Source: CACKLF01 sp002725175
GTDB lineage: Bacteria; Pseudomonadota; Alphaproteobacteria; Rhodobacterales; Rhodobacteraceae
Direction: 5' to 3'
Assembly: GCA_002725175.2 (NCBI GenBank)
Contig: PBQX02000118.1
Location: forward strand, 1-13,402
DNA: 13,402 nt
The notes beneath the pieces were generated by a model. That model was not told where the DNA came from and searched no databases. It worked only from the letters and a program-made list of their open reading frames with translations. The translations under genes were made by a program, and so were the position numbers. This document shows, piece by piece, positions 7,986 to 13,294 of the stretch. Within the stretch, counting starts at the first letter, position 1. Every line of letters starts with the position of its first letter.

Positions 7986-8016
7986 CGCGAAGTCCAACGC
8001 GCTGGCCCAGGCTATG
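7981..8016 (+). terminator. GC-rich folded 3' end after the helicase gene
   Basis: CATAGC (7981-7986), which contains the stop codon, can pair with GCTATG (8011-8016). Inside lie GCG/CGC (7987-7989 with 7998-8000) and CTG/CAG (8002-8004 with 8008-8010), giving a small three-way junction. An alternative single hairpin pairs AGCGCG (7984-7989) with CGCGCT (7998-8003). Mimivirus-like viruses use 3' hairpins as transcript-end signals, so this is a reasonable candidate. Confidence 0.5.
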
Positions 8017-8035
8017 AATTATAAAATATATTCAT

Positions 8036-8725
8036 ATGAGTGAATGTTTGTTAACTTTTTTTTTTCAAAATAAACTTTGGTTTAGGGGTAAAAATCAAAA
8101 ACAGCGATGCATAGATGAGCGCATTCGCTTATATGGAAACAAGGGAATTGTTATTTCAAAAAACGAATTTAGATCAGTTAAACAAGCTAGTGCAGTATTT
8201 GAAAATCCATCTGAATTATATGATTACATAAAACAAACACCGCAAAATATGAGATGTTTTTATGAAATAATAGAATATAACAGCAAATTATATTTTGATA
8301 TTGAATCGAATGATTGTTTACTTGATTTGACTGAAGTTTTACAACACTTATATGCCATTTTAAAATTGTTGTACAACATTTATCCTTCTATCCGTCACGT
8401 GCTTTCAGCACATAGATTTGATAAAAAATCTTGGCATATTATTTTTCCAGAATATTCTATTAGTCCAGAAGAACGTGAAAAACTTAGTAATTACTTAAAA
8501 AAATTTGCGAATCCATATGTGGATTGGAGAGTTTACAATAAAAATCAGCCTTATAGATTATGTGGTTGTTATAAATCAGATGATTTTTATTCTAAACTTC
8601 ACTTAAACGATGACAATGGAGATGTAATATTTCATTATGACTTAAACACTTTTGTAGATACAATGGTTACACAAACCCACATCGGCGCTTTGCCGCTCAA
8701 ATATAAAAATGTTATTAATCAATAA
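8036..8725 (+). CDS. Archaeo-eukaryotic primase (AEP/PrimPol-like) catalytic core
   Basis: This 229-residue protein holds the catalytic motifs of the AEP superfamily in order. KLYFDIES carries the metal-binding DxE (D88, E90), KSWHIIFP carries the nucleotide-binding SxH (S132, H134), and VDWRVYNKNQPYRLCGCYKS carries the third acidic residue (D163) followed by the conserved Arg (R174), as in PrimPol and herpesvirus UL52-type primases. It ends soon after these motifs and lacks the zinc-binding C-terminal module that UL52/PrimPol proteins normally have, so it is a minimal core. It would make RNA or DNA primers for replication or repair. Its TAA stop shares an A with the ATG of the next gene (TAATG), implying coupled expression. 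A 50-bp spacer with a folded 3' end separates it from the helicase. Confidence 0.85.
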   Translation: MSECLLTFFFQNKLWFRGKNQKQRCIDERIRLYGNKGIVISKNEFRSVKQASAVFENPSELYDYIKQTPQNMRCFYEIIEYNSKLYFDIESNDCLLDLTEVLQHLYAILKLLYNIYPSIRHVLSAHRFDKKSWHIIFPEYSISPEEREKLSNYLKKFANPYVDWRVYNKNQPYRLCGCYKSDDFYSKLHLNDDNGDVIFHYDLNTFVDTMVTQTHIGALPLKYKNVINQ

Positions 8726-11214
8726 TGGATAGTCCTACTAACTCCGATGAATATAATTATGATTCTGAAGAGTCGGCACCTGCATCCGCAGCAGAAGAAG
8801 AATCATCGAGGTCCTCGGTGACGCCTCCAGAGGCTATATCAAATAAGGAACTATTACAATTGTCCACAAAAATGGATAAAAATATAGCAAATTATTTATA
8901 TGATTGGGTTATTCATAATAAAGGTACAATTGGAGGTTCCGCTGCTCTTGCCATGGAACTTACAAGACAAAATGAAAACAAATATATAGGTTGGATACCA
9001 AATGATATAGATATTTATTTTAAAGTAGATCATAGTATTTATCATGATCCGGTCAACTGGAATAATATACAATTTAGTAACAAAGTTCAAAAAGTTATAA
9101 TTGATAATTTCACTGCTCATTTTGGTTGCAAAAATTTATGTGCTTATTTCAGTAAGGGACATCACAAATTCAGAGATTCATTGCATGAATCATATGGTAA
9201 CACTACACGATTTTTAAACGAGCCACCAGTAGAAGATACAATTAATATGGAAATTAGTGTTTCATCATTTCACCCTATCAGCAATCCGTTCGGCTGGTTA
9301 AATAATAAAAATGCGTATGAAGTAATCGAAGATATTAAGGTTGATAATCCGAATAAGCTACCTAATGATTTATATACAACAGACAATATACTCGACGACG
9401 CCCGGCGCTGGAATAACTATCCGCAAATGTATCCACAATTAGAACTTAAAAAAGGCACTATTGTTAGTACAAGGCAAGCATTATCATGGCCACAAAGATT
9501 AGTCTTTGTAAATAGTGAAGAGAGAATTGATCAAGCAATTCGGCATAGATTAGGCCCAGATGTACCAAGAAATGGTCCAATAAACTCTCATACTACGTCA
9601 GCTGAATTGGCGGAACAATATCATTCAATAATGAAACCCATTCTTGTAGAACGAGCAAAAGCTGCAGATGCGGCGAAAATCGCCGCCCAATACACTAATA
9701 CTGTTCTGCCTGAGCCTGATGATTCTAAACCAGAAAATGGTTATGGTTATACGGTTGTAGATGTTGGAATTCACAATACCAAATTTGGTATTGTTCCAAA
9801 CAGTCATCTAAAAAAAATTGTAAGAAATCGATTACCAAATGTTCAATTGATTTTTTTATACGGCAATGTATCAGTACCCACATATATTGATAATTATTAC
9901 GATTACAGTATTTGTAAAGTATACATAGATACAGAAAAACGAAATAAAGTGCGAGTAGGAGCAAGAATCGCCCATAGCGGACCCGGTTTCGGCGACCGCA
10001 AGTTGCTGGGGACCATCTCGGCCCAGCGCGAGGACGGCAAGTGGGAGGTGCGCTGGGACGACGACCCTGGCTACCGCCAGGCCTACGCCGAGAATACGAT
10101 GCGGGAGTGCCTTCTCGACGACGCCGTCGCGAGCGCCGAAGCCGGGGACGCACCAATTGTCAGATTGCATCCTGATGTAGTCTGTTCACACTGTCTTGAT
10201 ACACCACAAAATTATAGATATAGTACATTATCTGGTGTTATTCGTACTGTAACATACCGATTCATTAAATATATGGGTAGAGGATTTATTCCAATACAAA
10301 TAAGAGATAATATTCTTAAACTTAAAAAGTCAAACATTGCTACAAATTGGACACAAAATATTAATGAATATCAAATTGTCGATCCAATTTTTCAAGGTTT
10401 TAAAGACTTTCTTGAAGAATTAGAATTTTATTTTATTCAAAAAATAGTTAGTATTGAAAATAGTAAACAACCGCTAAAAAATAAACTATACCTTTATAGA
10501 ATAGGACGACATTTAGACATTCTTGGTTCTAAAAAACTTGGAAAAAATAGACTAAATCCTAACATCATAAATGGATTTTTTGAAGGTATTATAAAACTTC
10601 TTGAAAAAAATAACATGTATTCACAAAATATTGGAAATATACAAAATAGACTTGAAGAACCTATGAAGAAGATTGCACACGATTATTTTGATAGAATTGA
10701 AAATATTTACAAAATCTATAATAGACATTCACAAGATGATGACGGCAGCGGTATTCTCTTAGATATGATACAAGGAGATATTCGACCGGCTCGAAAGACT
10801 GGAAAAACTCGTTTTTATACACTTAAAGATGATATGAATACCGCCAACCCTCCAATTACCTCGTTTGAATTAGGTAAACAACGCTGGTTAGCTGAACAAG
10901 GAATTGGTAATGACGAAGGAAATCCAAATGGCGATTATATTGAGCAATATGCTTACGCTATGATAAACCTGGTTACACGCAAAACAGATGAAGATATGAA
11001 TACAATAAAAGAAATAGAAGAAAAACTTCATTCAAGAAAAATGAAAAAAATCCATAATGTTTTACAAAATTCTTTTGATGAATCATATAACGATGCGCGA
11101 CACCTCAAAGATGCAGCAAGAATTAAAGGTGTTGAAGAATTACCAGATAATATTAGTAAATTTTTAGGAGGGAAACGAAGAAAACAAAAACTATTAAAAT
11201 ATTTGTATAACTAA
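8725..11214 (+). CDS. Large nucleotidyltransferase-like protein with embedded GC-rich module
   Basis: This 829-residue protein follows the primase with a TAATG overlap. After an acidic Ser/Glu-rich leader, residues 70-96 show a pol-beta-type nucleotidyltransferase signature: GGSAALAMEL (G70, G71, S72) then NDIDIYF (D94, D96). A candidate third strand, VQLIFLYG with NYYDYSICKVYID (D393), comes only about 300 residues later, so the core seems split by a large insertion. Residues about 409-476 are encoded by a strikingly GC-rich block (described separately) that resembles an SH3/Tudor-like barrel. The remainder is helical and charged, containing CSHC, KYMGRGF and a basic tail GGKRRKQK. Substrate and role are unknown. 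The position beside the primase suggests nucleic-acid metabolism, but an inactive or protein-modifying transferase cannot be excluded. The frame is unbroken. Confidence 0.75.
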   Translation: MDSPTNSDEYNYDSEESAPASAAEEESSRSSVTPPEAISNKELLQLSTKMDKNIANYLYDWVIHNKGTIGGSAALAMELTRQNENKYIGWIPNDIDIYFKVDHSIYHDPVNWNNIQFSNKVQKVIIDNFTAHFGCKNLCAYFSKGHHKFRDSLHESYGNTTRFLNEPPVEDTINMEISVSSFHPISNPFGWLNNKNAYEVIEDIKVDNPNKLPNDLYTTDNILDDARRWNNYPQMYPQLELKKGTIVSTRQALSWPQRLVFVNSEERIDQAIRHRLGPDVPRNGPINSHTTSAELAEQYHSIMKPILVERAKAADAAKIAAQYTNTVLPEPDDSKPENGYGYTVVDVGIHNTKFGIVPNSHLKKIVRNRLPNVQLIFLYGNVSVPTYIDNYYDYSICKVYIDTEKRNKVRVGARIAHSGPGFGDRKLLGTISAQREDGKWEVRWDDDPGYRQAYAENTMRECLLDDAVASAEAGDAPIVRLHPDVVCSHCLDTPQNYRYSTLSGVIRTVTYRFIKYMGRGFIPIQIRDNILKLKKSNIATNWTQNINEYQIVDPIFQGFKDFLEELEFYFIQKIVSIENSKQPLKNKLYLYRIGRHLDILGSKKLGKNRLNPNIINGFFEGIIKLLEKNNMYSQNIGNIQNRLEEPMKKIAHDYFDRIENIYKIYNRHSQDDDGSGILLDMIQGDIRPARKTGKTRFYTLKDDMNTANPPITSFELGKQRWLAEQGIGNDEGNPNGDYIEQYAYAMINLVTRKTDEDMNTIKEIEEKLHSRKMKKIHNVLQNSFDESYNDARHLKDAARIKGVEELPDNISKFLGGKRRKQKLLKYLYN
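9946..10155 (+). other. GC-rich in-frame insertion encoding an SH3/Tudor-like module
   Basis: Within an AT-rich gene this block is abruptly GC-rich: positions 10021-10080 have 44 G/C of 60, against 16 of 60 at 9841-9900. It encodes residues about 409-476, with G-A-R-I, then LLGTISA, DGKWEVRWDDD and MRECLLDDAV. That spacing recalls SH3-like barrels such as Tudor or MIB/HERC2 modules. Both edges return to AT-rich coding in the same frame. Acquisition of a domain from a GC-rich genome is inferred. Confidence 0.65.
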
Positions 11215-11215
11215 T

Positions 11216-11458
11216 ATGAATAGTAAAACCCGTAAAAACAAAAGTAATAAAAATAGTAAAGCTATTTTTATTAAATTAGCAAAAAAATATGGACTTACTA
11301 CAAGTGGTTCCAGAAAACAAATATCTGAAAGACTTGTCGCTTTGAGAGGTTCTTATTTATCCAAAACCGAAAAAAATCTAATATTACCGTATTTATCTAA
11401 TAATGTAAATAAGCGTATATTATTAGAACATAAAACCCGTAAAAAATTACCAAAATAA
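11216..11458 (+). CDS. Small basic SAP-like protein
   Basis: This 80-residue, Lys/Arg-rich protein begins one base after the stop of the large nucleotidyltransferase-like gene, so it is probably expressed with it. Residues about 17-43 (AIFIKLAKKYGLTTSGSR, then KQISERLVALRG) fit the SAP helix-extended-helix pattern, in which a first helix, a GL-T/S-G-x-K/R turn and a second helix bind AT-rich DNA. The rest is basic, with KTRK near both ends (KTRKNKSNK, HKTRKKLPK). A DNA-binding or packaging role is inferred from the motif and charge. The SAP assignment is by eye on a short motif and could be coincidental. Confidence 0.6.
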   Translation: MNSKTRKNKSNKNSKAIFIKLAKKYGLTTSGSRKQISERLVALRGSYLSKTEKNLILPYLSNNVNKRILLEHKTRKKLPK

Positions 11459-11494
11459 TATGTTCTAATAGTTATTTAAAAATTTGTATGATTC

Positions 11495-11523
11495 TTCCAG
11501 GGATTCCATTCAATCTCCTGGAA
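11495..11523 (+). terminator. Strong hairpin downstream of the SAP-like gene
   Basis: TTCCAGG (11495-11501) pairs perfectly with CCTGGAA (11517-11523). The stem continues through GATT (11502-11505) and AATC (11512-11515) across a single bulged T, giving 11 pairs with a 6-nt loop. It lies 37 bp after the stop and suits the 3'-hairpin transcript ends known from mimivirus relatives. Confidence 0.5.
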
Positions 11524-11540
11524 AAAAACAGTATAAGGGG

Positions 11541-11554
11541 TATACTATAGTATA
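11541..11554. promoter_or_regulatory. Perfect 14-bp palindrome upstream of the tRNA pair
   Basis: TATACTATAGTATA is a perfect inverted repeat 30 bp upstream of tRNA-Leu, in an otherwise gene-free 126-bp spacer (11459-11584). It could be a promoter or operator element for the tRNA transcript; AT-rich chance palindromy is the alternative. Confidence 0.25.
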
Positions 11555-11599
11555 TAGTAAGAAGGACAAAGTCCATCTTCACTTGTATCTGTGGCCGAG

Positions 11600-11624
11600 A
11601 ATAGTGTTAAAAACACATCGGTAC
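11600..11624 (+). other. Putative ectopic intron in the D-loop of tRNA-Leu
   Basis: These 25 nt interrupt the D-loop between AG and TGGTCTA. The hairpin GTGTT-AAA-AACAC (11604-11616) lies inside. Exon CCGA (11595-11598) can pair with TCGG (11618-11621) near the 3' end of the insert, giving a 4-bp central helix with unpaired bases on both sides, like a bulge-helix-bulge splice signal. Boundaries may shift by one or two bases. Confidence 0.7.
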
Positions 11625-11647
11625 TGGTCTAAGGCGCTGGATTTAAG

Positions 11648-11672
11648 TTTCATATTAATATATGAATACATA
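11648..11672 (+). other. Canonical-position intron of tRNA-Leu (37/38)
   Basis: 25 nt follow G37, one base after the anticodon, the standard site of nuclear tRNA introns. The insert forms a perfect hairpin TTCATAT-TAAT-ATATGAA (11649-11666). The exact 3' boundary is uncertain by about one base because of the A-C pair closing the loop. Confidence 0.75.
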
Positions 11673-11765
11673 CCCCAGTTCTATAAGAGAGCATGGGTTC
11701 GAACCCCATCAGATACATGTTTATGCTATTCCGTTAACTCAGTTGGTTAGAGTGCCAGCCTTATG

Positions 11766-11776
11766 TATATAAGTCT
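11766..11776 (+). other. Short anticodon-loop intron of tRNA-Ile
   Basis: About 11 nt follow position 37. Exon CTTAT (11760-11764), which contains the anticodon, is perfectly complementary to ATAAG (11769-11773) inside the insert, the type of anticodon-intron pairing seen in eukaryotic and archaeal pre-tRNAs. Boundaries are uncertain by one or two bases. Confidence 0.65.
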
Positions 11777-11794
11777 TGCTGGAGGTCGCGAGTT

Positions 11795-11817
11795 TCCAGT
11801 TTAAAAACGAGCTCCCA
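11795..11817 (+). other. Putative ectopic intron in the T-loop of tRNA-Ile
   Basis: These 23 nt split the T-loop between TT and CGAGC; joining the flanks gives TTCGAGC. Exon GAGTT (11791-... through 11794 and adjacent) can pair with AGCTC (11810-11814) including one G-T pair, leaving CCA unpaired at the 3' boundary, which resembles a bulge-helix-bulge. ACGAGC occurs both inside the insert (11807-11812) and at its 3' edge (11817-11822). Confidence 0.65.
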
Positions 11818-11838
11818 CGAGCCCCGCACGGAATAGTA

Positions 11839-11874
11839 GCCCATCTTACCTTGGTTGGTAAGGTGGGCGTTTTT
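11839..11874 (+). terminator. 12-bp hairpin plus T5 after tRNA-Ile
   Basis: GCCCATCTTACC (11839-11850) pairs with GGTAAGGTGGGC (11857-11868), 12 pairs including one G-T, with loop TTGGTT. A T5 run follows (11870-11874). It starts 3 nt after the tRNA and probably marks the transcript end. Confidence 0.7.
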
Positions 11875-11880
11875 GCGTTA

Positions 11881-11912
11881 TGCCTGTCTACTTTAAGTAG
11901 GCAGGCATTTTT
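11881..11912 (+). terminator. Second hairpin plus T5
   Basis: TGCCTGTCTAC (11881-11891) pairs with GTAGGCAGGCA (11897-11907), 11 pairs including one G-T, with loop TTTAA and a T5 run at 11908-11912. The tail (GGCATTTTTACGTAA) resembles that of the preceding hairpin (GGGCGTTTTTGCGTTA), so the two may be diverged copies. The remaining 61 bp up to 11974 hold only AT-rich promoter-like sequence. Confidence 0.65.
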
Positions 11913-11973
11913 ACGTAATAAGAATAAAAATGATAAAAATGAATTGCGTAATTCATAATTAATATTTGTAAAT

Positions 11974-13161
11974 ATGAATATCAATATTCCAGGTGCATTT
12001 GCTAATAATAACAAATATAACTTGAAAGAATGGACAGGGAAAAGAGGATTAGAAAGACATAAAGGCGAAAAATGGCTTCTAAAAAGAAAAATTAGAATAT
12101 GGAGTGGTAAAAAATGGCATTGTGAACATAATATTAGATTAGAGCGTTGTATTCAATGCGGTGGTAATGAGATGTGTGAGCATAAAAAAAGAAGAGAGAT
12201 ATGTATAAAATGTGGCGGTAGTCGAATTTGTGAACACCGGAAAGATAAGTCGGTATGTAAAGAGTGTAAAGGTGGTTCTATTTGCGATCACGGTAAAAGA
12301 AGAGTTGTCTGTAAAGACTGTGGTGGTAGTCAAATTTGCGATCACGGTAAAAGAAAAGATTTCTGTAAAGACTGTGGTGGTAGTCAAATTTGCGAACACG
12401 GTAAACATAAGTCGGGTTGTAAAGACTGTGGTGGTAGTCAAATTTGCGAACACGGTAAACATAAGTCGGGTTGTAAAGACTGTGGTGGTTCTAAAATTTG
12501 CGAACACGGTAAACATAAGTCGGGTTGTAAAGACTGTGGTGGTTCTAAAATTTGCGAACACGATAAACATAAGTCACATTGTATACAATGTGGTGGTAGT
12601 CAAATTTGTAGAATCTGTAAATCAAAAACGGGAATTACAAAATACAATAAATTATGCCTAACTTGTGCTATTCAAGCAGGATATGCTGTAAAACATAATT
12701 ATAAAACGAAGGAATTGTCTATGGTAGAGTTTATAACAGAACATACAGATGTTGATTGGGTAAACGACAAGGCATATGATTTAGGGTGTTCTAAAAAGAG
12801 ACCCGATATGGTTTGCGACTTGGGAAGTCATATATTAATTATAGAATGTGATGAAAATAAACACAAACATGGAGATTATAGTTGTGAAAACAAGAGAATC
12901 ATGGAATTAAGTCAAGATTTTAGTGAAAACAATATTCATAGACCTATTGTAATAATACGATTTAATCCGGATAGTTATGTTGATTCTAATAATCAAAAAA
13001 TAGAATCTTGTTGGAAAGTTGGTAAAGATGGAATTTTGAGAATAAAGAACAAAGACAATTGGGATTTACGTTTAAACAAATTACTTGAAACAACTCATCA
13101 TTATATATCAAATAAACCAATAAAAGACGTAACGTTTGAATACTTATTTTATGATAGATGA
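11974..13161 (+). CDS. Zinc-repeat protein with PD-(D/E)XK-like nuclease domain
   Basis: This 395-residue protein has three parts. A basic leader (1-49) is followed by nine contiguous 18-residue repeats (50-211) of the form CxHx6CxxCGGSxI, each with a C-x-H ... C-x2-C zinc site; examples start at C50, C68, C86 and C104. A closing pair of CxxC motifs (C212/C215 and C228/C231) follows. The C-terminal domain contains KKRPDMVCDL (D278), ILIIECDENKH (E291, D293, E294), a CENKRIMELS helix and PIVIIRFNPDSY. This fits a restriction-endonuclease-like fold with an acidic active site, although the expected Lys is replaced by a D/E-rich site, so activity is inferred. Similar zinc-repeat plus nuclease-like proteins are known to me from giant viruses and algae. 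It stands alone after the tRNA terminators. Nucleic-acid cleavage, perhaps homing-type, is a guess. Confidence 0.8.
   Translation: MNINIPGAFANNNKYNLKEWTGKRGLERHKGEKWLLKRKIRIWSGKKWHCEHNIRLERCIQCGGNEMCEHKKRREICIKCGGSRICEHRKDKSVCKECKGGSICDHGKRRVVCKDCGGSQICDHGKRKDFCKDCGGSQICEHGKHKSGCKDCGGSQICEHGKHKSGCKDCGGSKICEHGKHKSGCKDCGGSKICEHDKHKSHCIQCGGSQICRICKSKTGITKYNKLCLTCAIQAGYAVKHNYKTKELSMVEFITEHTDVDWVNDKAYDLGCSKKRPDMVCDLGSHILIIECDENKHKHGDYSCENKRIMELSQDFSENNIHRPIVIIRFNPDSYVDSNNQKIESCWKVGKDGILRIKNKDNWDLRLNKLLETTHHYISNKPIKDVTFEYLFYDR
12121..12606 (+). repeat. Nine 54-bp tandem repeats encoding zinc sites
   Basis: Nine in-frame 54-bp units start at 12121 and repeat every 54 bp. The units at 12445-12498 and 12499-12552 are identical, and the one at 12391-12444 differs only near its end. 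The central units are more alike than the outer ones, which indicates recent expansion from the middle. Confidence 0.9.
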
Positions 13162-13250
13162 TTACGTAAAATCTCTATAAAATGGTTTTGTACAAAACCA
13201 TGCATCTGATCATTTAATCTACAAAAACAAATTGGACATAGATTTTCCAT
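13149..13250 (-). CDS. Possible 33-residue zinc-binding miniprotein
   Basis: An ATG at 13250 opens 33 codons to a TAA at 13149-13151. The peptide begins MENLCPICFCRLNDQMHGF and goes on with QNHFIEILRNHLS, so it has CPICFC followed by several His, compatible with one zinc site. An AT-rich TATA-like stretch (13270-13285) lies upstream on this strand. It overlaps the 3' end of the nuclease gene by 13 bp and contains the 20-bp palindrome, which may be the true reason for the sequence. Short length makes chance likely. Confidence 0.25.
   Translation of the reverse strand: MENLCPICFCRLNDQMHGFVQNHFIEILRNHLS
13182..13201. terminator. Perfect 20-bp palindrome after the nuclease gene
   Basis: ATGGTTTTGT (13182-13191) is the exact reverse complement of ACAAAACCAT (13192-13201), with no spacer. 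It is 20 bp past the stop of the nuclease gene and suits a 3'-hairpin transcript-end signal, or a binding site for a dimeric protein. Confidence 0.55.
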
Positions 13251-13294
13251 TTCACATTAATATCGTTTATAATTTTTTATAAAAGAGTATATTA

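Larger units (their letters stand above)
11585..11717 (+). tRNA. tRNA-Leu(UAA): tRNA-Leu(UAA) with D-loop and anticodon-loop insertions
   Basis: Acceptor GTATCTG (11585-11591) pairs perfectly with CAGATAC (11710-11716), followed by discriminator A at 11717. The D-stem is GCC (11594-11596) with GGC (11633-11635). The anticodon stem CTGGA (11637-11641) pairs with CCCAG (11674-11678) with one A-C mismatch at the loop end. The anticodon TAA is at 11644-11646. A long variable arm typical of class II tRNAs (stem TTCT/AGAG, about 11679-11692) follows, then the T-arm ATGGG/CCCAT with loop TTCGAAC. The gene is 133 nt. Removing 25 nt from the D-loop (11600-11624) and 25 nt from the anticodon loop (11648-11672) gives an ordinary 83-nt tRNA-Leu with the usual AGTGGTCTA D-loop. 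Decoding UUA suits an AT-rich virus. It lies 10 bp upstream of tRNA-Ile. The tRNA identity is firm; removal of the insertions is inferred. Confidence 0.87.
11728..11835 (+). tRNA. tRNA-Ile(UAU): tRNA-Ile(UAU) with anticodon-loop and T-loop insertions
   Basis: Acceptor ATTCCGT (11728-11734) pairs perfectly with ACGGAAT (11828-11834), with discriminator A at 11835. The D-arm is ACTC-AGTTGGTTA-GAGT (11737-11753). The anticodon stem CCAGC (11755-11759) pairs fully with GCTGG (11778-11782), and its loop is 18 nt instead of 7. With T33 at 11761 the anticodon is TAT (11762-11764). The T-stem GCGAG (11788-11792) and CCCGC (11823-11827) have one A-C mismatch, and the T-loop is split. Removing 11 nt (11766-11776) and 23 nt (11795-11817) leaves 74 nt with a proper TTCGAGC T-loop. 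Oddities are G rather than A at position 37 and the interrupted internal B-box. UAU-Ile and UAA-Leu tRNAs both read A/T-rich codons. It could be misread as a degenerate pseudogene, but the perfect stems argue against that. Confidence 0.8.

Noticed and set aside
6875..9807. Short minus-strand frames opposite the helicase and nucleotidyltransferase-like genes
   Set aside because: They lie fully within well-supported plus-strand genes and encode no recognisable motif.
9725..10170. Open minus-strand frames across the GC-rich block
   Set aside because: GC-rich DNA lacks stops in all frames. The products are Arg- and Pro-rich nonsense, and the plus-strand gene is continuous there.
11484..11750. 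An 88-codon plus-strand frame
   Set aside because: It runs through a hairpin and the whole tRNA-Leu gene and shows no protein-like features.
11585..11835. Reading the two tRNAs as degenerate pseudogenes
   Set aside because: Both have perfect acceptor stems, intact D-arms and discriminator A, and excision of the inserts restores normal lengths of 83 and 74 nt; decay would also damage stems.
11739..12014. Open frames on both strands over tRNA-Ile and the hairpins
   Set aside because: They cover the tRNA and terminators and overlap the nuclease start; no motif supports them.
12139..12661. Repetitive frames on both strands opposite the zinc repeats
   Set aside because: They are shadows of the 54-bp repeats, whose length is a multiple of three.
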